A DNA stretch of 64,000 nucleotides. It comes from Meandrina meandrites (Eukaryota; Cnidaria; Anthozoa; Scleractinia; Meandrinidae). The notes beneath the pieces are model-generated. The model did no database searches and was not told the origin of the DNA. It was given only the letters and a program-made list of their open reading frames with translations. The stretch spans positions 11,331,102-11,395,101 of the forward strand of contig OY855906.1 in assembly GCA_963693305.1 (NCBI GenBank), in the 5' to 3' direction. Made by a program: the position numbers and the translations under genes. Shown piece by piece: positions 45,396 to 64,000 of the stretch (its first letter is position 1; every line of letters begins with the position of its first letter).

Positions 45396-47158
45396 AGGGG
45401 GGGGGGGGGGGGTGGGGCTAATGCCTGCCAGCCCCTCCCTCTGCGAGGTCCCTGAAAATGCTGCTGTTATTCAGGAGTTTTTATGTCTTTATGTATCTTG
45501 CTCCTTCTACCCAAAGCAACACACCAGTGTGTGTTGCTTTGGCTGAGCTCTGTTTGCTGGGACAAGACAAAAATCTCCCATTTTGGGATCTTTTAGGCCA
45601 CAGGTGTGGCCGTTTAGTTTCATAACAATCACTGAAACATCACATTACCCAAGTCTTTTAAAGTATTATCCCAGCAAAGGTGTGGGGGAAGCCGCCACCT
45701 GAGGCCAAATCAACACAAACAAGGAAAGCATCTGAACAGGAGACAAAATAAGAGCAATGGTCAACCGAATGGTCAGCCAAATGCAAATAGCATTTCTTTG
45801 GGTGCAACAGAATCAAAATTAAATCACCTCAAGAGTACTGAAAAAAGTCTGAAAACAGAAAATCAGAGAAATGGGCAAAATTAGCTCCTGCACCTCCCCT
45901 GCTAGTGCAGCATATAGAACATCAGTCAATTAAAATTATTGGTGGCACATCTGGTCACATCTTAAGTCACAACAAGAAGATGCAAACATCTTATAACCGC
46001 GCTTATAAAATTAACTCCATTTTTACGACTATTTTGCAGAATTCAAAATAGGAGTTAAGTGGGCAGGCGAATTCACTCACACGGTCGGTCAGTCAGTCGG
46101 TCGACCCTTGGTCGTAAGGATTTGTTTGTAATTCCGCTGGCCAATGCATAAGTAAATTTGACGATGAAATTTTAAAAACGTCTACAAATGTGAAACGTTG
46201 TGAAGCAATGAGTGATGAGATAATTACAGCTATGTCAATAGCATGTGGTGTAAGCATTTTCTTATTTGAATTCTTTAAAAAACAGAGAAAGCATGTTGTC
46301 CTTGTCACGAAATGAACGTGGCCTCATGGCAAGCGTGGGTTTTAATTACATGATGCATGCAATGCATGAATACTGAGCAATATAATAAATTATTATAAAT
46401 GGGAAGCACTTACTAGCTTTTTGCCGGAAAAAAGAAAGAAAAAACATGTCGGAGGGAAAAAAATAAGAAAAAAATGCGCGGGTCCGCCCGTGTAATACTC
46501 TCGCCCTCCCTGCTTTCCAATACGGTATACAAACGCATTGAGCTAACTTAAAACATAGGTCCGCAAAACGTTTATGTGTTTAGAGCGTCATGCATTATTG
46601 TATTATGGAGTCAGGGATTGTGATTTTAAGAGGTTTAAAAGGGACAGAAGAAAGCAATTTATTTTTGGAACAAAACCATAATATTTTCATCTTTTCTGCT
46701 TATACTGATGCATGTACTTCATCATGCAAAATAGTTGTAGCCTCAAAGAGGCCTTTGATTGCTAATTAACATCTTTCTTCCTCAAAAGTCACGGTTAAGT
46801 ATAATTTTTAAGCGATGACGTCATATAATGACGTCATCGGTTAATGCTGTAAAGCGAAAAAGCGATGGAATTTATGGAATTTTTGGTGTTACGGTGTGAG
46901 CGCGATTACTTCCTGAATTAAACCGAAGAGCATTGGGAACTAGGTGCATGGTTTGTGTTCTTGTTCTTGTCGTCGTGCGAGTGGACGGACGGGATCTGTT
47001 GCCTGTTGCAATCGACCGATCTTTCTAGAACCGAATAGAATTTGGAACTAACTTCAGGGATAAACGTCAGTAGAAAAGAATTCAAGTAAAACTCAACAAG
47101 AAATCACGGCGTAGAACTCAAAGCAAAATACTCCCGGGCAGTTAGAAAGGAATTATTC
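45396..47158. other. Gene-free stretch before the RTE-like LINE
   Basis: Contents: a short perfect hairpin AAAGCAACACAC/GTGTGTTGCTTT at 45513-45540, a GGTCGGTCAGTCAGTCGGTC simple repeat near 46083-46102, the inverted partner (46610-46757) of 38750-38890, and the double CRE palindrome at 46814-46838. The stretch 47031-47158 is the left half of a repeat also found at 52620-52741. No gene was recognised. Confidence 0.45.
46814..46838. promoter_or_regulatory. Two CRE sites (TGACGTCA) in one palindrome
   Basis: Perfect cAMP-response elements TGACGTCA stand at 46816-46823 and 46829-46836, 13 bp apart, and the 25 bp as a whole are symmetrical. CREB/ATF-type factors bind this site. No gene start is close by, so any role is speculative. 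Confidence 0.3.
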
Positions 47159-50100
47159 TATGTATAAACTTACTTACTTACTGCCCATCATGCCTATGTG
47201 GCACATAGGGCAGCAACGAAGTTTCTCCAACCCTGCCTGTCTCTAGCCAGTTTCTCAATGGTGCTCCAGCTGTAATTGAGCTCCCTTAACTCCATTTCTA
47301 CCGTTCTGCGCCATGTTGTTTTTGGGCGCCCTCTTCTACGCTTGCCTTCAGGCGTCCAGCGCATTGCAGTCCTAGCTATGTTGTTGTTGCCCTTTCGAAG
47401 CACATGTCCAATCCATCTCCATCTTCTCCTGGTGACAATCGTGCGAATATCCTCCTGCTTGGTTTGCTTCAGGAGCTGGTCGTTGGAGATTTTCTGCGGC
47501 CAGAAAATTCTCAGAATCTTCCTGAGGCTAGTTGTGTGGAAGGACGCTAGTTTTGACAGGTCATGTTCAGTCATTCGCCAACATTCGCAGCCGTAAAGGA
47601 GGGTTGACAACACACAGCTCTGGTAGATCCTAAGCTTTGTCTTTGTGCTATAACTTGCCGATCTCCACACTGGTCGTAAGCTCATAAAGGCGCCCCTTGC
47701 TTTGTTTAGTCTGTTTTGTATGTCCACACCAGTACCGCCGTCCTGGCAAAGCATGCTTCCAAGGTATGTGAACTTGTCGGTGTAAGAAATATCCTGTCCT
47801 GCTACCCTGATCTTTGACGGGGAGGGGACATTCACACACATAGCTTCTGTCTTCTTCAAGCTTATCTTCAGGCCAACCTGGGCGCTGAACATGCTGAGCC
47901 GGTCGGTCTTTTCTTGAATGTGCTGATGAGTGTGTGACAACAAGGCTATATCGTCCGCAAAGTCGAGGTCCTCGAGTGTAGAGAAAGGGGTCCATCGTAT
48001 ACCTCTACGCTGATCTTCCATAGTGCGACGAAGGACCCAGTCGATAGCAATATTGAATAGCACGGATGACATGACACATCCCTGGCGTACACCGGTTTTG
48101 ATTTCGAAGCTCAAATCCCCCTGACCAACACAGCATGTGAAGTTCGAATAGAAGCATTTGATGATATTAACAATGCGTTGAGGAATGCCATACGCTCTCA
48201 ATATCTGCCAAAGACTGTCCCTGTGAATGCTGTCAAACGCTTTCTCATAATCGATGAAATTCACATACAGTTGCCTGTTCCATTCAGAACATTGCTCAAG
48301 TATATTCCTTAGGGTAAAAATTTGATCCGCACATCTGCGCCCCTTGCGAAATCCAGCTTGTTCATTTCGCAGGACGTCATCAACAGCTTTGGTGATACGC
48401 TGGATAATGACTTTGCAGAAGATTTTACTTGGCACAGACAAAAGGGTAACTCCACGCCAGTTGTTACAGTCACTTAAAGACCCTTTCTTTGGTATCTTAA
48501 TTATTACTCCTGTACCCCAGTCCGATGGTATTTCTTCCTGTTCCCAGATCTTTGTAAATAAGGGGGTTAGGATGGTTGCAGCAAGCCCAGGGTCTGCTTT
48601 GAACAGTTCAGCATTTAAGTTGTCATTGCCAGGAGCTTTTCCGTTTTTCAAGGAATTTATGGCTTGGATGACTTCCCTCCTAGTTGGAACATCAGTGTTA
48701 ACATCAAGGTCGATTGTCGCCTCCTGGATATTTGGTACCACAGTTGGTGGTGGCCTGTTCAAAACCTCTTTAAAGTGCTCCATCCAGCGCATTTCTTGCT
48801 CTCGCTCTGATGTCAACAAGGTGCCGTTCTTGTCCTTTACAAGCATGTTGGTTGTATGGCATTTGCCACTGATGATCTTGGTAATCTTGTACACTGTTCC
48901 TTGTTCGTTGCGTGCGGCTGCTTCCTCTGCCTGGGATGCAAGGTTCTCCATGTACCTCCGTTTATCTGCTCTTGCTCGACCCTTAACTTCCTTATTCGCT
49001 GCCCGGTACATCACTTGATGCCTTTCTTTAAGCCGTTGGGATTTTGAATCCATTACTTTCCTTTTCAATCTCCGTCTGTTTTCTATTGCTTTCCAGGTGT
49101 CATGTGACATCCATTCCTTCGGCTTTCGCTGCCTGTAGCCCAAACATGCCTTGCTGCTTTCGCTGTAAGCAGTCACAATGCTCTTCCAGTTCCTGTTCAC
49201 CCCATCATCAATATTATCTTCCTGTTCGTCCATTTCCACAAGAGTCTCAAATCTGTTTCGCACCTCTAAGATAAAGGACTTTCTCACACTCGGTTGTTTC
49301 AATTGCCCCACATCGAAACGGCTGTGCCCTTTGGCTGGGCGCCCTGCACTCTTTAACTTCAGTTTGAGGCAGGCTGTCACAAGATGGTGGTCGCTACCAA
49401 CGTCAGCCCCTCTCCTCACCTTGACATCCCGAAGGGACCTCCGCCATTTGCCATTGATCAGCAGATGATCAATTTGATTTCTATCCCTGCCATTTGGGGA
49501 ACACCATGTGATTTTATGGATTTCCCGGTGTGGGAAAAGGGTGCCTCCTATCACCAGGTCATTTGTTGTGCAAAACCCGACAAGTCTTTCTCCATTTTCA
49601 TTGATGGTGCCACATCCATGCCTTCCCATCACCCTATCACTGCCTGAGTTATCAGCACCAACTTTAGCATTCAGGTCTCCCATGATGATGATAAGATCTT
49701 GCATTGATACTTGCTCAATTTCTGCCTGGAGCCTGAGATAGAAATTGTCCTTCAGATCGTCTTCACTATCATTGGTCGGAGCGTAACATTGAATCAGGGC
49801 TATGTTGTTATGTCTCCCTTTCAGCCTGGCCTTAATGATGCGACTATCAATAGGCTTCCATTCCATGAGCGATCTTTCTGCTCCTTTCTTCAGGATAATC
49901 GCCACACCCTCACGATGTTGTCCATCGTCTCGCCCAGAGTACAGGACCGTTTCACCCGACACTGCCTTCATTCTCCCTGTCCCTGTCCATCTACTTTCAC
50001 TAACACCCAACACATGTAATCTACACCTTCTCATTTCTGCTGTGACCTGAGCAAGTTTTCCGGTTTCGTACATAGTACGTACGTTCCAAAAACCAAGCCT

Positions 50101-50470
50101 GATCTTGGTTTTTGCACTCAGCACTTCCAACTTCATGCCAGTAGTTTCCTTCTGGCTTTCACCACTGGCAGTCATACGGTTTGGAGACCCTGGAAGGTCT
50201 GTGTGCAGGTTGTTGTTGGTTATCTTCGTTGCTGTTTCCGTAACAAGTAGTTTTTACGGGATGAGGTTGTTAACCTCAAGCCCAACCCCCATACCTGGAG
50301 GGCCGTTGGACTGACTTTAGTCTGGACCCTACTCCTTGACCTTTCCGGCTTGGGAGGCCCTACCAGGGGTGTAAACACCCCCGCCGGCATAGCTCTTGGA
50401 GTCATTGGGGCGCACAAGCCACTCAGCCACGTCAAGGCAACAGTCCCAGTGAGTGGAGATATGTATAAAC
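47159..50470 (-). mobile_element. Full-length RTE-like LINE with 11-bp target-site duplication
   Basis: The direct repeat TATGTATAAAC flanks the element at 47159-47169 and 50460-50470. The element (47170-50459, about 3.3 kb) has one ORF, a leader of about 284 bp, and ends on the minus strand in a (TAAG)n tail rather than poly-A. The host sequence around it is a repeat that also occurs uninterrupted at 52640-52898, which gives the empty site (TTCTAAGTATAAGTGAAAGA near 52746). Single ORF, short 3' end and microsatellite tail fit RTE-type LINEs. Confidence 0.9.
47194..50175 (-). CDS. RTE-like LINE endonuclease-reverse transcriptase (993 aa, open)
   Basis: The N-terminal APE-type endonuclease runs from about residue 25 to 280, with FWNVRTMYETGKL, MGDLNAKVG and the catalytic SDHHLVTA. 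The RT follows with PGNDNLNAELFK near 518, FIDYEKAFDS near 640, TGVRQGCVMSSVLFN near 690 and FADDIALLSH near 737. The C-terminus is basic and tryptophan-rich (RRRWRWIGHVLRKG and GRPKTTWRRTVEMEL). Endonuclease and RT together carry out target-primed insertion. No stop or shift interrupts the frame, and the core motifs are present, so this copy could be active. The exact clade (RTE, RTEX or Proto2) is not settled. Confidence 0.9.
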   Translation of the reverse strand: MTASGESQKETTGMKLEVLSAKTKIRLGFWNVRTMYETGKLAQVTAEMRRCRLHVLGVSESRWTGTGRMKAVSGETVLYSGRDDGQHREGVAIILKKGAERSLMEWKPIDSRIIKARLKGRHNNIALIQCYAPTNDSEDDLKDNFYLRLQAEIEQVSMQDLIIIMGDLNAKVGADNSGSDRVMGRHGCGTINENGERLVGFCTTNDLVIGGTLFPHREIHKITWCSPNGRDRNQIDHLLINGKWRRSLRDVKVRRGADVGSDHHLVTACLKLKLKSAGRPAKGHSRFDVGQLKQPSVRKSFILEVRNRFETLVEMDEQEDNIDDGVNRNWKSIVTAYSESSKACLGYRQRKPKEWMSHDTWKAIENRRRLKRKVMDSKSQRLKERHQVMYRAANKEVKGRARADKRRYMENLASQAEEAAARNEQGTVYKITKIISGKCHTTNMLVKDKNGTLLTSEREQEMRWMEHFKEVLNRPPPTVVPNIQEATIDLDVNTDVPTRREVIQAINSLKNGKAPGNDNLNAELFKADPGLAATILTPLFTKIWEQEEIPSDWGTGVIIKIPKKGSLSDCNNWRGVTLLSVPSKIFCKVIIQRITKAVDDVLRNEQAGFRKGRRCADQIFTLRNILEQCSEWNRQLYVNFIDYEKAFDSIHRDSLWQILRAYGIPQRIVNIIKCFYSNFTCCVGQGDLSFEIKTGVRQGCVMSSVLFNIAIDWVLRRTMEDQRRGIRWTPFSTLEDLDFADDIALLSHTHQHIQEKTDRLSMFSAQVGLKISLKKTEAMCVNVPSPSKIRVAGQDISYTDKFTYLGSMLCQDGGTGVDIQNRLNKARGAFMSLRPVWRSASYSTKTKLRIYQSCVLSTLLYGCECWRMTEHDLSKLASFHTTSLRKILRIFWPQKISNDQLLKQTKQEDIRTIVTRRRWRWIGHVLRKGNNNIARTAMRWTPEGKRRRGRPKTTWRRTVEMELRELNYSWSTIEKLARDRQGWRNFVAALCAT

Positions 50471-50660
50471 GAAAGACATAAATTATATTTGATGTGTTTT
50501 ATTAGGTTTAGTAAACAGAAATCTTTACATTTTTTAAAAGAAAAGGGCTAAACATTTTCAAGACAGCGTTTGACCTTGTATCATATGTCGTCAGTATCAG
50601 ATATCTCCCTCAGCGTTTGACCTTTTCAAGACAGCGTTTGACCTTGTATCGTATGTCGTC
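50471..50660. repeat. Right half of a duplicated host segment
   Basis: AAATTATATTTGATGTGTTT... through TTTCAAGACAGCGTTTGACC matches 52760-52898. The phrase GACAGCGTTTGACCTTGTAT occurs at about 50561 and 50631 here and again at about 52852. Together with 47031-47158 it forms one unit that was split by the RTE-like insertion. Confidence 0.7.
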
Positions 50661-52265
50661 TCATCTGTGTTTACACATGAACAAAGCGATTTACCTGAAT
50701 TCGACAACATGATCTACGATAATTTGAGTCACATTCCTTGCACATCCAGTGAAGTGGAAAAACACCTAAAGGCACTAAACATTCACAAGTCCCCTGGGCC
50801 CGATTTAATCTCACCCCATATTTTGAAAGAATGCGCACTAGAATTGTCAACTTCATTGTGCGTGTTATTCAACAAGTCTTTCACGACTGGGATGTTGCCA
50901 GCTGACTGGAAAATAGCAAACATAACACCGATTCACAAAAAGGGAAACAAGCATAAAAAAGAGAACTATCGTCAAATTTCCTTGACATCTATTGTCTGTA
51001 AAATGGCCGAGAAGATAGTACGTTCTAGAATTACAACCTTTTGGTCCACCCACCATGTCTTAAACCCAAATCAGTTTGGATACTTGAAAGGAAAGTCGAC
51101 GCTCGCACAACTTTTAAGTTGTTACCACGACTGGTGCTTATCCAGAAATAGCTCGAAAACAACAGATGCCATTTTCCTAGACTTGTCGAAAGCATTCGAC
51201 AGTGTGCCTCACGAGCGCCTCCTACTTAAGCTTAGCCGCTACGGTATTGATGGGCCACTGTTGCGATGGTTTAGAAACTTCTTAACAAACAGGCATCAGA
51301 GGGTCGTAATACGTGGCACCTACTCTAGTTGGTCCCAGGTAACATCTGGTGTGCCCCAGGGCACAATTCTCGGACCTACTTTGTTCCTGATTTATGTTAA
51401 CGACATACCAAATGTCGTTACATCTACCATCAAACTGTTTGCTGACGATACAAAGATCTACCGTGATCTCAACAATGTCGATGATACGTTTGCACTACAG
51501 TCTGACCTGGATTCCCTTGAAAACTGGACAAAGAGCTGGCAAGTTAAGTTCAACTCTGAGAAATGCGAAGTAATGAGAATAACGCATAAGCAGGACAAAA
51601 GTACACATCCTTATTACCTGTCAAATACAGAATTAAGATTTGTTGACTCATATAAAGACCTAGGTGTTAATATGTCAACAGATTTATCCTGGTCGAATCA
51701 CGTGGACGTAATTGTGAACAAAGCAAACAAAGTGCTGGGCTTGTTAAACCGTACAGTTGGCAATAAGAACAAAGACATTTTCTCCATGCTTTACAAGTCA
51801 TTGGTGAGACCGATCCTAGAATATGCATGTCCTGTATGGTCACCGCACCTAGTCAAAGATATACTAGCCATTGAAAAAGTACAACGAAGAGCATCAAGAA
51901 TCGCTCTTGGGCAAAAACCCCGTGAGATGCCATACGAAGAACGATGCAAATTACTAAATTGGAACTCACTTGAGCATCGACGAGAGTACCTGTCCTTAGT
52001 AGAATGTTACAAAACAGTGTTCGGATTAAATGGTTTAAACTTTAACGACTATTTCGAGTGTTGTAGAAGCAAAAGCACTAGAGCTAACCATCCGTTTAAG
52101 ATCCAAACGAAATCAACAAGAATTAATGCCTTCAAGCATTCCTTCTTTGTTAGAATTATTAAGGAATGGAATAATTTGCCAAACCATTTGCTTGGACACG
52201 ACATCAACGACATCAATGTAAACAGGTTCAAATCAAGCCTTAAAAAGTGGATGAATATTCATTAA
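50661..52265 (+). CDS. CR1-like reverse transcriptase, partial (endonuclease missing)
   Basis: The frame is open over about 534 residues, entering at the truncation with SSVFTHEQSD. RT motifs include KSPGPDLISPHILKECA, FLDLSKAFDSVPHERLL, SGVPQGTILGPTLFLIYVND and LFADDTKIYRD. The C-terminal domain has SLVRPILEYACPVWSP, VQRRASRIALGQ and SLEHRREYLSLVECYK, and ends in FKSSLKKWMNIH. Intact CR1 proteins have about 900-1,000 residues, so the N-terminal endonuclease half is lost. There is no internal stop, but the fragment has no start of its own and is very unlikely to be mobile. Confidence 0.88.
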   Translation, partial: SSVFTHEQSDLPEFDNMIYDNLSHIPCTSSEVEKHLKALNIHKSPGPDLISPHILKECALELSTSLCVLFNKSFTTGMLPADWKIANITPIHKKGNKHKKENYRQISLTSIVCKMAEKIVRSRITTFWSTHHVLNPNQFGYLKGKSTLAQLLSCYHDWCLSRNSSKTTDAIFLDLSKAFDSVPHERLLLKLSRYGIDGPLLRWFRNFLTNRHQRVVIRGTYSSWSQVTSGVPQGTILGPTLFLIYVNDIPNVVTSTIKLFADDTKIYRDLNNVDDTFALQSDLDSLENWTKSWQVKFNSEKCEVMRITHKQDKSTHPYYLSNTELRFVDSYKDLGVNMSTDLSWSNHVDVIVNKANKVLGLLNRTVGNKNKDIFSMLYKSLVRPILEYACPVWSPHLVKDILAIEKVQRRASRIALGQKPREMPYEERCKLLNWNSLEHRREYLSLVECYKTVFGLNGLNFNDYFECCRSKSTRANHPFKIQTKSTRINAFKHSFFVRIIKEWNNLPNHLLGHDINDINVNRFKSSLKKWMNIH

Positions 52266-52573
52266 TCTTATGCCACTGTACCTGATATTATAGATATCAT
52301 AGATATTTTAAATTTTAAATTTTAGCATGTTTAGACTGTTAATTGTTTACGTAATAGATATTTTAAATTCTTAAATTTTTTAGATTATCAATTATCTACT
52401 TAACAGATATTTTAAATTTTTAAATTTTAAATTGTTAATTACTAACGCAATAGATGTTTTAAATTTTTAAATTTTAGATTGTAATTTTAGTTAGGGGACC
52501 TAAATAGGGATAACCTCATGGTCCTCCTTTTCAAATACCATATTTGAATAAAGTATTATTATTATTATTTGAA
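50661..52573 (+). mobile_element. CR1-like LINE, 5'-truncated
   Basis: The left junction is at about 50660, where the host repeat breaks off after TATGTCGTC. The right junction is at about 52574, after a (ATT)n tail (about 52552-52569), where the host repeat resumes with GTCAGTATC. The host repeat at 52877-52900 gives the uninterrupted version. The 3' UTR has about four AT-rich units of roughly 58 bp built on TAGATATTTTAAATTTTTAA (52288-52490). Truncated 5' end, little or no duplication and a trinucleotide tail are typical of CR1-group LINEs. Confidence 0.88.
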
Positions 52574-52920
52574 AGTCAGTATCGGATGTCGCGCTACAAG
52601 ACAACACAGCTTTTGTCAAACAGTCATTCAACACAGAAGTTGTTCAGGAATAAACGTCAGTAGAAAAGAAATCATGTTTAACTCAACAAGAAAGCACTGC
52701 ATAGAACTTAAAGCAAAATACTCCCAGGCAGTTAGAAAGGACTAATTCTAAGTATAAGTGAAAGAGACTAATTATATTTGATGTATTTTATAAGATTTAG
52801 TAAACAGAAATCTTTATTTTTTTTAAAAACAAAAGGGCTCAACAATTTCAAGACAGCGTTTGACCTTGTATCATATGTCGTCAGTATCAGATATCTCCCT
52901 GCAACATAACGCAACTTTTG
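52574..52920. repeat. Uninterrupted copy of the host segment split at 47-50 kb
   Basis: AACGTCAGTAGAAAAGAAAT, CTCCCAGGCAGTTAGAAAGG and GACAGCGTTTGACCTTGTAT follow in the same order as at 47062-47158 plus 50470-50612. It serves as the natural empty site for the RTE-like LINE. Confidence 0.75.
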
Positions 52921-53058
52921 TCGAACAATCATTCAACACAGAAGTTGTCAGCTATTTTTATTAACTTTCTTGAAATTTTCTGTCAAATTTCCTGAAAATT
53001 CTTAAAGACCCCTTGTGAAACGTCATCGCTTCTGCATGCATTGCGTGCCGTTTATTTT

Positions 53059-54092
53059 GTTCTGTGAGTAAAGGACTAGTAAAGCAGTCACCCAAATCAC
53101 ACAATCTGTAGGTGGAATTTTTCCCTACTAATGACGTAATCCCTGCAAGTACGGGCAGGCTCAATTGTTTACCTCAGCAAATATCTAATTTTCCTTCAAG
53201 TCTCTGAACTCGCTTCGATGAAAACAGCCAAAGAATTTACTTCAATTGCCTAAACCCACAAGAAATACTTGCAAAATTGCAAATGAATTTATGACCATCG
53301 CTCAGTGGCGAAATAAACTTGCAAAGTAAACTCAATCTTATTTGTCATGAAACGAAAGTGAAAGCTGCAACATCAGCGCATTCCATGGCTGTCGTACTAT
53401 CTCTTTTTCTGTATTCAATTATTTCTTTTGAATCCAACGCTTCAATAAGACCAAAAGAAAAAAATATCTTATACACAATATTGAAAACAATATCTGTAAC
53501 ATTTTCCGTACATTAATTTTTCAACAGCTTTTGGCGAATAAACATCACAAGTTGCGTGATTCAAACTCCTGATCACGATTTGGCCGAGTGGGGTTTCAGG
53601 TCTGGTCACCGAAATAAAATACAAGAAATTGCCAGCAACTGAAAACCGTGCTTATATTTTTTGCTAATTAACAGCTTTCTTTCTCAAAAGTCCCTGTTAA
53701 ATTTAATCTGTTTGCACTATGAGTAAAGGATTTGCAAAGTAGTCGCGGGAGTCACACAATCTGAGGTTTACGTTATCCAAGGTTATCTTAAATCACAAAC
53801 ACAATTTGTCACGTAGCGAAAGTGAAAGCTGCAATGTCAACGCATTCCATGGCTGACGTAATACCTTTTTTAGTGTATTCAATATTAACTTCGAATCCAA
53901 CGCTTTGATAAAACCAAAAGAAAATATAATTTATACACGATAAAGAAAACAATATCCATAACATTTTCCGTGCATTAATGTTTCAACAGCTTTTGGCGAA
54001 TAAACGTCACAGGTTGCGTGATTTCAAAGTCCCAGTCACGATTTGGCAGGGTGGAGGTTTGGGTCTGGTCACCGTGCAGAGCAAAAACCGCG
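53059..54092. repeat. Diverged tandem duplication (units about 550 and 380 bp)
   Basis: Unit 1 (53059-53612) and unit 2 (53711-54092) share GAGTAAAGGA, CGAAAGTGAAAGCTGCAA, GCATTCCATGGCTG, ACATTTTCCGT and CAGCTTTTGGCGAATAAAC in order, ending GGTCTGGTCACCG. Divergence is clear and unit 2 has a large internal deletion. The ORF at 53319-53516 lies in unit 1 but is not preserved in unit 2, so it is not treated as a gene. A nearby piece (53005-53055) resembles 7735-7785. Confidence 0.75.
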
Positions 54093-54682
54093 CTTGGCGC
54101 TTGGCTACGCGGTTAACGACAGAGTGATTAACAACATTTACAACAGAACGTTCTACATAAACTAGCATGCCTGCTGTCTGTCAGGAAAACCCCATCAGAG
54201 GGGGACCAGATCCCTCCAGAATGCAGAGCCAGGCACTTACCAATCATGAGGGAGAAAGGTTATCACCACTGCATGACCATGCTATTGGAATGAAAACAGT
54301 GCACTGAACACAATGAAAGGTGCACCTGAGGAATGCAGCAAAGCCAGGCTAGAATTACTCTCCTAAGTAAAATCGAGACAACACATGCTCCCAATTCGGA
54401 CACCACCATTGGTAACTGAAAAACCTTTTGGTGAATCAGTACCTCTACCATAAATGTAATACATTATAAAACACCTATGCATAGCAGCCCATGACTGGCC
54501 AAGGCTAAAGTAGATAACTTGTACTTCCTCTCTTTATTATATTTATGTCAGAAATGCTAATGGCATGTTATAATTCATTATTTCAGAGTTTATTGTATGC
54601 TACTTTAGAGACAACCGTCGGGGTACTTGCGCTAGTTTTTGATTGGATAATAAGGAATGGAAACCCTCCAAGTGCTTAGCAC
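54093..54682. other. Gene-free 3' flank of copy D
   Basis: AT-rich, with no recognisable gene. A minus-strand AATAAA at 54589-54594, about 90 nt past the copy D stop, is the likely polyadenylation signal. Relative to copy B, about 76 bp (about 54609-54684) have been inserted at the stop codon. Confidence 0.5.

Positions 54683-64000
<9,318 letters not shown>

Noticed and set aside
48344..49018. 224-codon plus-strand ORF
   Set aside because: Antisense of the RTE-like reverse transcriptase, which carries the recognisable motifs on the other strand.

Overview
The window looks like nuclear DNA of a cnidarian, probably an anthozoan such as a stony coral. This is an inference from the intron-split host gene, the AT-rich non-coding sequence and the mix of transposable elements (DIRS-like, CR1/L2, RTE-like, L1/Tx1-like, Ty3/Gypsy, piggyBac, many palindromic MITEs and a tRNA-derived SINE). 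The species was not determined. No rRNA, functional tRNA, CRISPR array or bacterial operon was seen.

The only host gene family is a minus-strand cluster encoding a COMTD1-like, membrane-anchored SAM-dependent O-methyltransferase with six coding exons. Copy B (13868-23999) is complete, with 258 residues and every exon in phase. Copy A (4376-10143) has exons 1-4 only, and exon 1 carries a TAG at codon 4. Copy C (40307-40516) is a lone exon 1 of the A type. Copy D (54683 to beyond 64000) has exons 3-6. The B and D loci are a segmental duplication that still aligns through introns 2 to 5. D has gained a Gypsy element, a CR1-like fragment and a palindromic MITE that B lacks.

Layout. 1-3557: decayed DIRS-like retrotransposon (minus). 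4376-10143: COMTD1-like A. 10144-13867: repeats, a MITE with a direct repeat at its ends, and a SINE. 13868-23999: COMTD1-like B, whose long intron 1 holds a 1-kb tandem duplication, an L2-like LINE and palindromic MITEs. 24000-25371: MITE cluster. 25372-32299: three-level nest, with an outer MITE interrupted by a broken piggyBac, itself interrupted near its 5' end by a 4-kb foldback element built of hairpin modules. 32663-38025: nearly full-length L1/Tx1-like LINE with 15-bp target-site duplications. 40307-40516: orphan exon C. 42176-45395: second DIRS-like copy. 47159-50470: full-length RTE-like LINE with an open 993-residue ORF and 11-bp duplications. 50661-52573: 5'-truncated CR1-like LINE. 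54683-64000: COMTD1-like D, with a Gypsy element at 57392-62082 (172-bp LTRs, 5-bp duplication) in intron 3.

The two most unusual items are the foldback element, with >1.3-kb near-identical arms made of ~190-bp hairpin units and an inward-facing ATG/splice-donor-like segment in each arm, and the COMTD1-like cluster, with its lone first exon upstream of an intact gene. All functional statements are homology-based and were made by reading the sequence; no database search was run.
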